DNA of 64,000 bases from NCBI GenBank assembly GCA_047635055.1, contig JBLIIJ010000003.1:1-64000 (forward strand), written 5' to 3'. Shown here one piece after another: positions 7,167 through 16,369 of this stretch (positions within the stretch are counted from its first letter, which is position 1; every line of letters begins with the position of its first letter). The notes beneath the pieces were generated by a model that ran no database searches, was not told the origin of the DNA, and saw only the letters and a program-made list of their open reading frames with translations. This DNA comes from JAVJRN01 sp047635055. GTDB lineage: Bacteria > Bacteroidota > Bacteroidia > Cytophagales > Cyclobacteriaceae. Position numbers and translations under genes: made by a program.

Positions 7167-9842
7167 ATGGAAAAAAACCAAAATGTTTTGCCTTTGAAGC
7201 TTTCTGGCATGGAGCCTTTGATCATTAATGATGATACTAATTTTGTTAATGTAGGGGAAAGAACCAATGTCACTGGCTCAAAAAGGTTCGCTAGGCTTAT
7301 TGCTAATGAAGATTATGAAACTGCCGTCGAAATTGCTTTGGACCAAGTAAGAGGCGGTGCTCAAATTCTTGATGTCAATATGGATGAGGGCATGCTCGAT
7401 GGAAAAGCTGCCATGGTGAAGTTTTTGAATTTGATAGCCGCTGAGCCTGATATAGCTCGAATTCCAGTGATGATTGATTCTTCAAAATGGGAAATTATAG
7501 AGGCTGGTTTACAATGCATTCAAGGGAAAGGGGTAGTGAACTCCATTTCAATGAAAGAAGGGGAGAAGTCATTCAAAGAACAAGCACGTAAAATTAAAAT
7601 GTATGGAGCAGCGACGGTTGTTATGGCCTTTGATGAAAATGGTCAGGCCGATTCCTACGAAAGAAGAATTCAGATTTGTAAACGTTCCTATGATATTCTA
7701 ACCAAGGAAGTTGGTTTTCCCAAAGAAGACATCATTTTTGATCCAAACATATTTCCAGTAGCCACTGGTATTGATGAGCATAATAATTATGCTGTTGACT
7801 TTTTCAACGCCACAAAATGGATAAAAGAGAACCTTCCTGGGGCCAAAGTTAGTGGTGGCGTATCCAATGTTTCTTTCTCATTCCGAGGGAATAACATTGT
7901 CAGAGAGGCCATGCATTCCGCGTTTTTATATCATGCCATTCAGGCAGGAATGGACATGGGCATAGTCAATGCTGGATTGATAGAGGTATATGACGAGATT
8001 CCAAAGGACCTTTTGCAGCATGTTGAGGACGTTTTGCTCAATAGGCGCGATGATGCTACGGAGCGACTTTTGGCTTACGCCGAAAACGTAAAGGGTTCAG
8101 GTAAAGTAAAAGAACAAGACCTTAGTTGGCGCGAGGGTACAGTGCAGGAACGACTGAAGCATGCCTTGATTAAAGGCGTTGTTGACTTTGTAATTGATGA
8201 CACAGAAGAAGCGCGACTCGGCTATGATCGTCCTTTACATGTGATTGAAGGCCCATTAATGGATGGAATGAATGTCGTGGGTGATTTATTTGGTTCTGGT
8301 AAAATGTTTTTGCCACAAGTAGTGAAAAGTGCCAGAGTAATGAAAAAGTCGGTGGCCCATCTTATTCCTTTTATGGCAGCCGAAAAAGGGGCGAAGCATA
8401 AGGCGAAGGGTAAGATTTTAATGGCTACAGTCAAGGGAGATGTTCATGATATTGGCAAAAATATCGTAGGAGTCGTACTTGGCTGTAATAATTATGATAT
8501 TGTGGATTTGGGTGTGATGGTTTCTGCACAAAAAATTCTAGATGAAGCGGAAGCTCAAAACGTAGATATCATAGGTCTTAGCGGATTGATCACGCCGAGT
8601 TTAGATGAAATGGTAACTGTAGCGTCCGAAATGGAAAGAAGAGGAATGAAAATTCCTTTGCTTATTGGGGGAGCGACTACTTCACGAATTCATACGGCGG
8701 TAAAAATTGCCCCTGTATATTCTGGGACGGTTATTCATGTGCTGGATGCTTCCAAAAGTGTAGGTGTAGCTTCCAAGCTCTTAAGTGATTCGGAAAATAG
8801 CTTGCGAAGTGACATTGTCGCGGAGTACGAAGAATTAAGAATCAATCATGCCAATCGTCAATTGGAAAAAGAGCATTTACCTTTTGCAGCAGCGAAAAGA
8901 AATAAATTAAAAATTGATTGGGAAAGCTATAATCCGCCAAAACCAAAATTTATCGGAACCAAGGTTTTTGAAAATATCGCGCTGGAAGAAATACGTCCTT
9001 ATATAGACTGGACTCCATTCTTTTCAACTTGGATGTTGAAAGGAAAATATCCTCAAATTTTTGAAAATCCTACGGTTGGGGAGGAAGCTAAAAAGCTATT
9101 TGCAGATGCCAATCAAATGCTTGATGAAGTTATCGCCGAGAAAAAATTATTAGCAAAGGCTGTGATAGGCATTTATCCGGCAAAGGCGTTTGAAGAAGAT
9201 GTTGTTGTTTTTGAAGAGGAGGAACTACGCAACCCGAAAGGAGCCTTCCATTTTTTAAGGCAACAAGGTAAGAAAGGAGTCAACATTCCGAACCTTTCAC
9301 TTACTGATCTTATTTCTCCAGAAAAGACGGATTATATAGGAGGGTTTGCTGTTACTACTGGTTTCGGTACTGATGAGTTAGCCAAGCAATATGAGGAGGA
9401 TCATGATGATTACAATTCGATCATGATCAAATCAATAGCCGATCGATTGGCAGAAGCTTTGGCCGAAATGATGCATGAAAAGGTACGAAAGGAATATTGG
9501 GGATATTCAACCGATGAAGTATTGGATTGCGAGGCGTTGATTAAAGAAAAGTATCAAGGAATTAGACCAGCCCCAGGGTACCCGGCTTGTCCTGATCATA
9601 CCGAGAAAGCGACGTTATTTGAGCTACTCGATGTAGCCAATAATATTGGACTTCAATTGACAGAAAGCTATGCTATGTTTCCTGCGGCGGCAGTCAGTGG
9701 GTTTTACTTTTCACATCCGAAATCAAAGTATTTCGGTTTGGGGAAAATATATGAAGACCAAGTAGAAAATTATTCACAAAGAAAGAAATTGACCAAGGAA
9801 GAAGTAGAACAATGGCTAGCTCCCAACCTTGGTTACAAATAA
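7167..9842 (+). CDS. metH: Methionine synthase C-terminal subunit (folate, B12, reactivation domains)
   Basis: 891 residues. Domain order: methyltetrahydrofolate/pterin-binding barrel (about 20-285; NVGERTNVTGSKRF, ILDVNMDEGM), cobalamin cap helices (about 300-400), B12-binding Rossmann domain with the lower-ligand motif DVHDIGKN (about 425-432), and the AdoMet-dependent activation domain (about 560-880) with RPAPGYPACPDH. It transfers the methyl group from methyltetrahydrofolate through cobalamin to homocysteine held by the partner subunit. It sits between the N-terminal subunit gene and metF in one operon. The presence of the activation domain shows S-adenosylmethionine is needed for its reductive repair. 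Confidence 0.96.
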   Translation: MEKNQNVLPLKLSGMEPLIINDDTNFVNVGERTNVTGSKRFARLIANEDYETAVEIALDQVRGGAQILDVNMDEGMLDGKAAMVKFLNLIAAEPDIARIPVMIDSSKWEIIEAGLQCIQGKGVVNSISMKEGEKSFKEQARKIKMYGAATVVMAFDENGQADSYERRIQICKRSYDILTKEVGFPKEDIIFDPNIFPVATGIDEHNNYAVDFFNATKWIKENLPGAKVSGGVSNVSFSFRGNNIVREAMHSAFLYHAIQAGMDMGIVNAGLIEVYDEIPKDLLQHVEDVLLNRRDDATERLLAYAENVKGSGKVKEQDLSWREGTVQERLKHALIKGVVDFVIDDTEEARLGYDRPLHVIEGPLMDGMNVVGDLFGSGKMFLPQVVKSARVMKKSVAHLIPFMAAEKGAKHKAKGKILMATVKGDVHDIGKNIVGVVLGCNNYDIVDLGVMVSAQKILDEAEAQNVDIIGLSGLITPSLDEMVTVASEMERRGMKIPLLIGGATTSRIHTAVKIAPVYSGTVIHVLDASKSVGVASKLLSDSENSLRSDIVAEYEELRINHANRQLEKEHLPFAAAKRNKLKIDWESYNPPKPKFIGTKVFENIALEEIRPYIDWTPFFSTWMLKGKYPQIFENPTVGEEAKKLFADANQMLDEVIAEKKLLAKAVIGIYPAKAFEEDVVVFEEEELRNPKGAFHFLRQQGKKGVNIPNLSLTDLISPEKTDYIGGFAVTTGFGTDELAKQYEEDHDDYNSIMIKSIADRLAEALAEMMHEKVRKEYWGYSTDEVLDCEALIKEKYQGIRPAPGYPACPDHTEKATLFELLDVANNIGLQLTESYAMFPAAAVSGFYFSHPKSKYFGLGKIYEDQVENYSQRKKLTKEEVEQWLAPNLGYK

Positions 9843-9851
9843 GAAAATAAG

Positions 9852-10808
9852 ATGAAAGTCACAGAAAATATAGCCAACGCTAAAGGGAGAACACTCTTTT
9901 CATTAGAAATTATTCCTCCGAAAAAGGGAGATAGCATAAACGGACTTTTTGCGCATATCGACCCTCTTATGGAGTTTAAGCCTCCGTTTATAGATGTGAC
10001 TTATCACAGAGAAGAATATGTATATAAGGATCGCGGGAATGGTTTGTTAGAAAAAAAGACCACTAGAAAGCGTCCGGGAACAGTAGGTATATGTGCCGCA
10101 ATCAAGAATAGATATGAGGTTGATCCAGTGCCTCACATTATATGTGGGGGTTTTACCAAAGAGGAAACGGAAAATGCATTGATTGATCTAAATTTCTTAG
10201 GAATAGATAATGTGTTGCTCTTAAGAGGGGATTCTATTAGTAATGAGCGCAAATTCACTCCTGAGCCAGAGGGGAATGCATTTGCCATAGATTTAGTCGA
10301 TCAAGTAGTGAAAATGAATGCTGGAGCTTACTTAGACGAAGAACTTATAAACGCAATGCCAACCAATTTTTGCATTGGTGTTTCTGGCTATCCTGAAAAA
10401 CATTTTGAGGCGCCAAACATCAAGTCTGATTTGAAGTATTTGAAGGAAAAGGTTGATTTAGGGGCTGAGTACATCGTTACTCAAATGTTCTTTGACAATC
10501 AAAAGTATTTTCAATTTGTAGATGACTGCAAAAAGGCAGGAATTAATGTGCCTATTATCCCGGGATTAAAACCTATGACCATGAAAAATCATTTGACGGT
10601 TTTGCCGAGTATTTTTCATATTGATATACCCGAAATTTTGGCAGAGGATGTTGAAAATGCCAAAAATAATTCTGAGGTTAGACAAATAGGAATCGAGTGG
10701 GCAATACAGCAATCGAAAGAATTAATGGCCGCAGGTGTTCCCGTCCTTCATTACTATTCTATGGGTAAATCAGACGCAGTTTATAGAATTGCAAAAGAAC
10801 TTTTTTAG
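9852..10808 (+). CDS. metF: 5,10-methylenetetrahydrofolate reductase
   Basis: 318 residues, FAD-dependent TIM barrel that makes 5-methyltetrahydrofolate, the methyl donor for MetH. Family motifs: FSLEIIPPKKG at the start, IDVTYHREEY, NVLLLRGDS, IGVSGYPEKH and AEYIVTQMFFDN. It starts nine bases after the metH stop, so the same SAM-controlled transcript supplies both the methyl donor and the methyltransferase. Length is normal for the bacterial enzyme. Confidence 0.96.
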   Translation: MKVTENIANAKGRTLFSLEIIPPKKGDSINGLFAHIDPLMEFKPPFIDVTYHREEYVYKDRGNGLLEKKTTRKRPGTVGICAAIKNRYEVDPVPHIICGGFTKEETENALIDLNFLGIDNVLLLRGDSISNERKFTPEPEGNAFAIDLVDQVVKMNAGAYLDEELINAMPTNFCIGVSGYPEKHFEAPNIKSDLKYLKEKVDLGAEYIVTQMFFDNQKYFQFVDDCKKAGINVPIIPGLKPMTMKNHLTVLPSIFHIDIPEILAEDVENAKNNSEVRQIGIEWAIQQSKELMAAGVPVLHYYSMGKSDAVYRIAKELF

Positions 10809-10971
10809 TCTTTTAGACCATGGTTTTTTGGTATTTAGGGGGAAACTTACTGGAGAATATTTTTAGATATAATTTGTTCTCGAAGCGCGCTTATCGAGCG
10901 TAAATGATCAAGTTATATAGTTTCAATTATTTAATCATTATTGCTGGTTATAATCCAATTACCTTCACAGC

Positions 10972-11817
10972 ATGAAAATTATTGAGTGCCCTAGAGATGC
11001 GATGCAAGGCATAAAAGATTTTATACCAACGCAAGAGAAGACGAGGTATATCAATGCCTTGCTAAAAGTCGGTTTTGATACTTTGGACTTTGGAAGCTTT
11101 GTCTCTCCCAAGGCAATACCTCAGCTATCTGACAGTAAATCGGTACTTAGTGGTTTGCATTTAGCGTCTAGTACTTCACTATTGGCAATAGTTGCCAATT
11201 TAAGAGGAGCGATAGACGCGCTGGATCTGGAGGAAATCTCTTATTTGGGATTTCCATTGTCCCTTTCGGAGACTTTCCAACAGAGAAACACGAAAAAATC
11301 TATAGATCAAGCTTTTATTGAGATTAAAGAGATCCAAGAAAAAGTATTGCAAAAGAACCGGACGTTGGTCGTCTATTTATCGATGGGTTTTGGAAATCCT
11401 TATGGTGATCCTTATCAAGAAGCTTATATTCATGAATTCGTACATAAGTTAGCGACATTAGATATTTCCATTATTTCATTGGCAGACACTATTGGAATAG
11501 CACAACCAGCAGAAATTCATAAACAGCTACAAGCTTTAATTACCACCTTTCCTGATATTGAAATTGGTGCCCATTTGCATGTTACCCCAAATAGTGCTAC
11601 GCCTAAGATTAAGGCAATGCTAGATGCTGGGTGTTCACGAATAGATGGTGCTATAGGGGGATATGGAGGTTGCCCGATGGCAACTGATGTCTTAACAGGT
11701 AATTTGAATACTTTAGATATTATTAAGCATTTAACAGACGATGATCTAACCGTGAACATAGAGGCACTAGAAAATGCTCGTCAATTATCACAAGAGCTTT
11801 TTACTAAATACTTTTAA
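10972..11817 (+). CDS. mvaB: Hydroxymethylglutaryl-CoA lyase
   Basis: 281 residues, HMGL-like TIM barrel. The signature loop GGYGGCPMA carries the catalytic cysteine, and the metal site includes the histidines of GAHLHVTP; IECPRDAMQG at the N-terminus corresponds to the family's PRDGLQ. It cleaves HMG-CoA to acetyl-CoA and acetoacetate, the last step of leucine breakdown. No other leucine-degradation gene is adjacent. A 163-base gap with no hairpin or promoter that I can recognise separates it from metF. The next gene follows after two bases. Confidence 0.92.
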   Translation: MKIIECPRDAMQGIKDFIPTQEKTRYINALLKVGFDTLDFGSFVSPKAIPQLSDSKSVLSGLHLASSTSLLAIVANLRGAIDALDLEEISYLGFPLSLSETFQQRNTKKSIDQAFIEIKEIQEKVLQKNRTLVVYLSMGFGNPYGDPYQEAYIHEFVHKLATLDISIISLADTIGIAQPAEIHKQLQALITTFPDIEIGAHLHVTPNSATPKIKAMLDAGCSRIDGAIGGYGGCPMATDVLTGNLNTLDIIKHLTDDDLTVNIEALENARQLSQELFTKYF

Positions 11818-11819
11818 AT

Positions 11820-13622
11820 ATGGAATGGACTTATGAAGCCATTATCGTTTTAATTGTAATTTTCGGTGCGGTCATTCTATTTGTAACTGAATGGTTGTCC
11901 ATTGACTTGGTCGCCATGTTGATTATGATAAGTCTGATAGTCAGCGGCGTTATTTCACCTAAGCAAGGAATTGCAGGTTTTAGTAACCCCGCTACAATCA
12001 CTGTTGCATTCATGTTTGTGATAAGTTATGCTTTGTTAAAAACGGGAGCTTTGCAGAGGATTGGTCCTTTATTGGCGGGTGTATTTTCAAAAAATTTCAA
12101 CGTGGGTCTATTGCTAATGATATTTTTTGTTGGCATTTCTTCTGCCTTCATCAATAATACGCCAATAGTCGCCATGTTTATTCCGGTGATAATAAGCATT
12201 GGAAAAATGTCGAAAATTAGCCATTCAAAATTGTTAATTCCACTGTCTTATGCTTCCATCTTTGGGGGAACGTGTACACTTATCGGAACCTCAACCAATG
12301 TGCTTGTAAGTGGAATTGCGTTTGAATCGGGCCTTGGTGAGTTTTCGATGTTTTATACCGCACCAATAGGAATAGTTTTTCTATTGGTTGGGGCACTTTA
12401 CCTATTCTTATTTGGAAAAAAGTTACTTCCTGATAGATCAATAAAAAGTGACATTGAGTCGCGTTTTGGAATTCGTGACTATATCACGCAAATTGAGATT
12501 TTAGCTGATTCAGATTTTGTTGGGCAAAAAATCATGGATAGTGTCATAGTTCGAGAAATGGAGCTAGACATTATCGAGGTAATCCGAGGTAAAATGAGAT
12601 TTACGCTACCTTCCGGTGATTTTGAAATCTTTGCTGGGGATGTATTGAAGATTAAGTGTAATGTGGAAAAAATCTCCGAATTAAAAGACAGGCTTAAAGT
12701 AGGGTATAATCTTTCGGCATTAAGGATTGGGGAGAGCGAAATACAAAAAGGTGATACAAGTCTGCTAGAGTTAGTCATTACCACTGGTTCAGAGTTTGAA
12801 GGTAAGAGTCTTCGACAGATGGATTTTAGAAGAAGGTTTAGAGCTGTGCCACTTGCGATTCAGCATAGGGAAGAGATCTTGCATGAGCACCTACATGAAG
12901 TTGAACTAAAAGCGGGTGACTTAATATTGATAGAAATTAAAACCCACTGGGTAGAAACGTTAAAGTCATTAGAATCAAGTCCGAAAAGTCCATTCGTCAT
13001 TCTTTCAGAAGCAGGAATAATTGATTTTAAACGAAAAAATTTCATTGTTGTGATGAGTATAATCACGTTGGTCATTGCGCTCACAACGTTCAATTTCTTG
13101 CCAATAGTAGCATCTACAATTTTAGGTGTTTGTCTACTTGTTTTGGGTAGAATTATCACAATGAAAGAATTATATAGTTCCATTGAATGGAAAATTGTTT
13201 TTTTATTAGCGGGTGTAATAAGTTTGGGAGCTGCGATGCAAACGAGTGGACTGGCTGATGGGTTAGCTGATGGGTTAATCAATGTTTTTGGTCAGTATGG
13301 ACCGCTGGCCTTATTAGCGGCCCTATATTTCACAACCTCCATCACCACAGAGTTAATGTCTAATAATGCAACTGCTGCATTATTAGCGCCGATAGCCATT
13401 TCAGCGGCAATCAAATTAGATGTCAGCCCCTATCCTTTTTTGATTGCAGTTATGCTTGCGGCATCTACATCTTTGATGACACCAATAGGATATCAAACAA
13501 ATACGATGGTGTATACTGCTGGTAGATATAAATTTTTCGATTTCTTTAGGATTGGTGCAGGCTTGAATTTAATATTTTGGTTGCTTGCCTGCCTCTTGAT
13601 TCCGGTTTTTTACCCGTTTTAG
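11820..13622 (+). CDS. SLC13/DASS-type permease with two TrkA-C domains
   Basis: 600 residues. Two sets of membrane helices (about 5-200 and 405-598) flank two soluble RCK/TrkA-C regulatory modules (about 205-300 and 305-385; GQKIMDSVIVREMELD and GKSLRQMDFRRRF). Transport motifs INNTPIVAMF and GTSTNVLVSG in the first half, and SNNATAALLAPIA in the second, are typical of divalent-anion:sodium symporters. The substrate may be sulfate, dicarboxylate or another anion and cannot be assigned. It follows mvaB by two bases and overlaps dprA by four bases tail to tail (TTAG). Confidence 0.85.
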   Translation: MEWTYEAIIVLIVIFGAVILFVTEWLSIDLVAMLIMISLIVSGVISPKQGIAGFSNPATITVAFMFVISYALLKTGALQRIGPLLAGVFSKNFNVGLLLMIFFVGISSAFINNTPIVAMFIPVIISIGKMSKISHSKLLIPLSYASIFGGTCTLIGTSTNVLVSGIAFESGLGEFSMFYTAPIGIVFLLVGALYLFLFGKKLLPDRSIKSDIESRFGIRDYITQIEILADSDFVGQKIMDSVIVREMELDIIEVIRGKMRFTLPSGDFEIFAGDVLKIKCNVEKISELKDRLKVGYNLSALRIGESEIQKGDTSLLELVITTGSEFEGKSLRQMDFRRRFRAVPLAIQHREEILHEHLHEVELKAGDLILIEIKTHWVETLKSLESSPKSPFVILSEAGIIDFKRKNFIVVMSIITLVIALTTFNFLPIVASTILGVCLLVLGRIITMKELYSSIEWKIVFLLAGVISLGAAMQTSGLADGLADGLINVFGQYGPLALLAALYFTTSITTELMSNNATAALLAPIAISAAIKLDVSPYPFLIAVMLAASTSLMTPIGYQTNTMVYTAGRYKFFDFFRIGAGLNLIFWLLACLLIPVFYPF

Positions 13623-14719
13623 ATTAATTTAAACTTTTTTCCGGGCAATGATTTTACCATGCCTTTAAATTCTAGAGTAAGTAGATGCGCGGCTACTTCG
13701 TTGATAAGCAATTGAGTCTTCCAAGCAATTGAGTCTATGTGCACTGCTTCGTTTGCCGACGCTAGTAAATCATAGACCTTAAGTTCGTCAAGTGAAAATA
13801 AATCTCTATCTATTATTTTTTGTAGCGTAATTATCTCGTTTTGATCCCAATTCAAATAATAGTTTAGATCTTTCACTCCAGTGTATATATAAGCTTTTTG
13901 ATTGCGAATCAAGTTATTACACCCTTCAGAATATTTACTTCCAATAGCACCTGGAACGGCAAAAACATACTTATCATAAGAATCTGCAATATTAGCGGTG
14001 ATTAAAGCTCCGCCCTTTGCTGCGGCTTCTACAACTAAAACCGCATCACTCATTCCTGCAATGATCCTGTTTCTTGCTGGGAAGAAATGAGCTTGGGCTT
14101 GCTTATTTGGAGGGTTTTCCGAGATTAACCCTCCAGTGTCACACATTTTTGAGGCTATTTTCTTATGTTGACTTGGGTAAATTTTGTGATGTCCATTAGC
14201 CATAATGCCGTAGGTTGATACGCCCATTTCCAGGCATGCTTTATGCGCTTCAATATCAACTCCATAAGCAAGACCACTGATTATGAGCACGTCAGAGCCA
14301 GCAAGGTCAGCAATAATTTTTCTGGTAATTTCCAACCCGTATTCTGTGGCATTTCTCGTCCCAACAATAGCCAGTATCTTTTTGGTATTAAAATTGCCTT
14401 TTCCTGACGCGTAAATAATGCTTGGAGCGTCGGCAATCGTTTTTAATCGGGCAGGATAATTTTCGTCGGTATAATGATAGATTTGGATCTGATTTTTTTC
14501 ACAGTCCTCTAGAATCTTATCTGCTTCATGGATGATTGATCCATTTTTAATTGAAGCGATGGTTTTAACACCAATTCCTGGAATTTTATTCAGATGAGCT
14601 GTTTTGCTTGAAAATACAGCGGTGGCTGATCCGCAATAACTTATAAGATTTTTAGTATTAACATTTCCTACCCCAGGAGTAAGGCTGAGCGCTAATTGAA
14701 AACGCTTGTCATCATTCAT
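13619..14719 (-). CDS. dprA: DNA-processing protein DprA
   Basis: 366 residues. An N-terminal helix-hairpin-helix segment (LNKIPGIGVKTIASIKNG) precedes the Rossmann-like DprA core, with GTRNATEYG, ISGLAYGVDIEAH, the FPARNRIIAG loop and AAAKGGALITA. A C-terminal winged-helix-like region ends the protein. It loads RecA on incoming single-stranded DNA in natural transformation. The MerR gene ends one base upstream, so the two are probably co-transcribed. Confidence 0.95.
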   Translation of the reverse strand: MNDDKRFQLALSLTPGVGNVNTKNLISYCGSATAVFSSKTAHLNKIPGIGVKTIASIKNGSIIHEADKILEDCEKNQIQIYHYTDENYPARLKTIADAPSIIYASGKGNFNTKKILAIVGTRNATEYGLEITRKIIADLAGSDVLIISGLAYGVDIEAHKACLEMGVSTYGIMANGHHKIYPSQHKKIASKMCDTGGLISENPPNKQAQAHFFPARNRIIAGMSDAVLVVEAAAKGGALITANIADSYDKYVFAVPGAIGSKYSEGCNNLIRNQKAYIYTGVKDLNYYLNWDQNEIITLQKIIDRDLFSLDELKVYDLLASANEAVHIDSIAWKTQLLINEVAAHLLTLEFKGMVKSLPGKKFKLI

Positions 14720-14720
14720 G

Positions 14721-15059
14721 TTAAGCCAGCTCTTTTCTGAGTTGCTCTAAAAAAGTCCGAACTTTTCTAAGAGACTCAATCATCTCTATCTTATTGCTCG
14801 CGGCTTCTACATCATTTTTGATAAACTCTCTGGCTCCTTGTAGGGTATAACCCTTTTCCTTTACCAAATAATAAATCAGTTTGACATTTTTAATATCTTC
14901 TTGAGTAAACTGACGATTACCTTTGCGATTTTTCTTAGGCCGAATGATGTCGAATTCCCCTTCCCAAAAACGAATCAAAGATGTTGCAACAGCAAGTTCA
15001 TTTGCTACTTCACCGATGGTGAAATACTTCTTTTCTATTTCTTTTTCTTTGTAGGGCAT
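14721..15059 (-). CDS. MerR-family transcriptional regulator
   Basis: About 112 residues from the ATG at 15059; an in-frame TTG two codons earlier is possible. It has an N-terminal MerR winged helix-turn-helix (YFTIGEVANELAVATSLIRF, then RPKKNRKGNRQF) and a C-terminal helical stretch likely to dimerise. There is no cysteine-rich metal site or drug-binding domain, so the signal is unknown. It lies between the CapA-like gene and dprA on the minus strand with one- or two-base gaps. Confidence 0.88.
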   Translation of the reverse strand: MPYKEKEIEKKYFTIGEVANELAVATSLIRFWEGEFDIIRPKKNRKGNRQFTQEDIKNVKLIYYLVKEKGYTLQGAREFIKNDVEAASNKIEMIESLRKVRTFLEQLRKELA

Positions 15060-15061
15060 TT

Positions 15062-16081
15062 TCAATTTTGAAGATAAGAAATTATGCCTTCTTCGTCAAT
15101 GTAAATTTGAGATTCTGGAAAATCTTCTTCAGTTAATCCTTTAATTTTCAATGCTGCTCGATTTCTGTCATCAAATAAAGGACCTAGCGTATATGATTGG
15201 CGGAAGGAATAAATTTTTCCAGATAGGAATATTCCTTCAGCATTTAAGTTGGCATGCAATATGGGGGCAAGTGCGTTTTCATTTTTCAAATTAAAACGAC
15301 TGTACGTCAGAAAATTGCCTAATGAATAAACAATGAGTCTGTCCTTATAAATATCTATTGCCCTTGGTACATGAGGTCCGTGTCCAAGGATGATGTCAGC
15401 TCCACTATCGATCATTTTTCTACTAAAATCGTATATGTTTCCGCGGTTTTCACCAAAGTAGAACTCTGGAGCATTCGTAACATGTTGGTTTTTTGCTCCT
15501 TCAGCACCTCCGTGAATGGAAACAATCACTATATCGACGAGAGTATCCAGCTCTTGAATTAAAGATTGGGCATAATTTTCATCATAAAATGTTAGTGTGC
15601 CTTTATTTGGTACAAACGCTACCAACCCAATTCTTAAATGGTTTTTTTTCAAAATGGTGAAATGTTTTGTCGTACTTCCGGCATAGGCAATATTAAACGA
15701 GTCCAACGCTTGTGCTGTCGCTGATCTACCCTCTTCACCAAAGTCATTTGCATGATTGTTTGCTGTACTCATTAAATCAAAACCACAATCGGAGAAGTTT
15801 TTAGTCATGTAGACTGGCATTCGAAATAGATAGCAAGTTTTTGGGTTGTTGCAATTTTTTAGTTGGCCTTCTCCATTTAGGATAGTCCCTTCCACATTGC
15901 CGAAAGTGAGGTCTGCGGATTTTAGTAAATCACAACTGCTATTCCATAGCGAACTTCCTTGATTTAGAGGCAAATAGGATTTGTTTGGATAGTTCGTGCC
16001 ATTCATGATATCTCCAACTGCCATAAGGGAAAATGTATCAGGAAGTAGTCTTGTAATCTCAATGTCTACTTCTTCCTCCAA
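15062..16081 (-). CDS. CapA-family metallophosphatase-like protein, body downstream of an in-frame stop
   Basis: 339 codons encoding a CapA/PgsA-type calcineurin-like fold: LMAVGDIMNGTNYPN, TFGNVEGTI, STANNHANDFGEEG, VSIHGGAEG, LGHGPHVPRAI and VYSLGNFL. These carry the Asp, Asn and His residues expected for two metals. The only possible start at the left of this frame is TTG at 16081, directly after a TAA at 16082-16084. Upstream in the same frame lies a perfect lipoprotein leader (16085-16261), so the natural protein most likely began at 16261. Either the gene is inactivated by a single nonsense change (for example CAA to TAA), or the stop is read through, or the body is made from TTG without a leader. 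Family function is in surface polymer metabolism; the exact role is unknown. Confidence 0.75.
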   Translation of the reverse strand: MEEEVDIEITRLLPDTFSLMAVGDIMNGTNYPNKSYLPLNQGSSLWNSSCDLLKSADLTFGNVEGTILNGEGQLKNCNNPKTCYLFRMPVYMTKNFSDCGFDLMSTANNHANDFGEEGRSATAQALDSFNIAYAGSTTKHFTILKKNHLRIGLVAFVPNKGTLTFYDENYAQSLIQELDTLVDIVIVSIHGGAEGAKNQHVTNAPEFYFGENRGNIYDFSRKMIDSGADIILGHGPHVPRAIDIYKDRLIVYSLGNFLTYSRFNLKNENALAPILHANLNAEGIFLSGKIYSFRQSYTLGPLFDDRNRAALKIKGLTEEDFPESQIYIDEEGIISYLQN

Positions 16082-16261
16082 TTAATATAGGGTGTCATTA
16101 AGGCTTGTAAGCCAATATTCTACGATCGCTGCAACAGAATCCTGTTTTAGTTCTGACGTGTTATTAGCGGCTATTGGGAAGGTTTTTTTGTTTGGTTTGG
16201 AAACCTTACAACCGAAAATCACCAATAGGAGGAGGAAGAGTAGCTGAGATATTTTGCCCAT
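16082..16261 (-). pseudogene. Lipoprotein leader of the CapA-like gene, cut by TAA
   Basis: The ATG at 16261 opens 59 codons: Met-Gly-Lys, a leucine-rich hydrophobic core and a lipobox ending in Cys18 (LVIFGC), then a polar linker ending in SLNDTLY just before TAA (16082-16084). The frame is identical to that of the CapA body (16261 minus 16081 is 180, 60 codons). The linker and the body's first residues (EEEVDIEITRLLPDTFSLMA) run on naturally, so this is the missing N-terminus of one gene. An assembly error is the main alternative. Confidence 0.72.
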
Positions 16262-16325
16262 TACAACTCAGAACTACAATTTGTTTTGAAGGCGTAAGTG
16301 CTATTTTCTGCAATTTTAGACATAA

Positions 16326-16352
16326 AAAAAGCCGATTTAAAATCAGCTTTTT
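16326..16352 (-). terminator. Rho-independent terminator after the M23 peptidase gene
   Basis: Read on the minus strand, AAAAAGCTGATTT pairs with AAATCGGCTTTTT (one G-U pair) and is followed by a T run. It lies 18 bases beyond the stop of the M23 peptidase gene. Confidence 0.75.
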
Positions 16353-16369
16353 AATTAGATCGTAATTTT

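Noticed and set aside
10809..10971. Intergenic gap before mvaB as a small RNA or riboswitch
   Set aside because: No stable hairpin, conserved aptamer blocks or consensus promoter could be found by eye.
16174..16365. Plus-strand frame opposite the CapA leader as a gene
   Set aside because: No recognisable domain; it is antisense to the lipoprotein leader and the M23 terminator.
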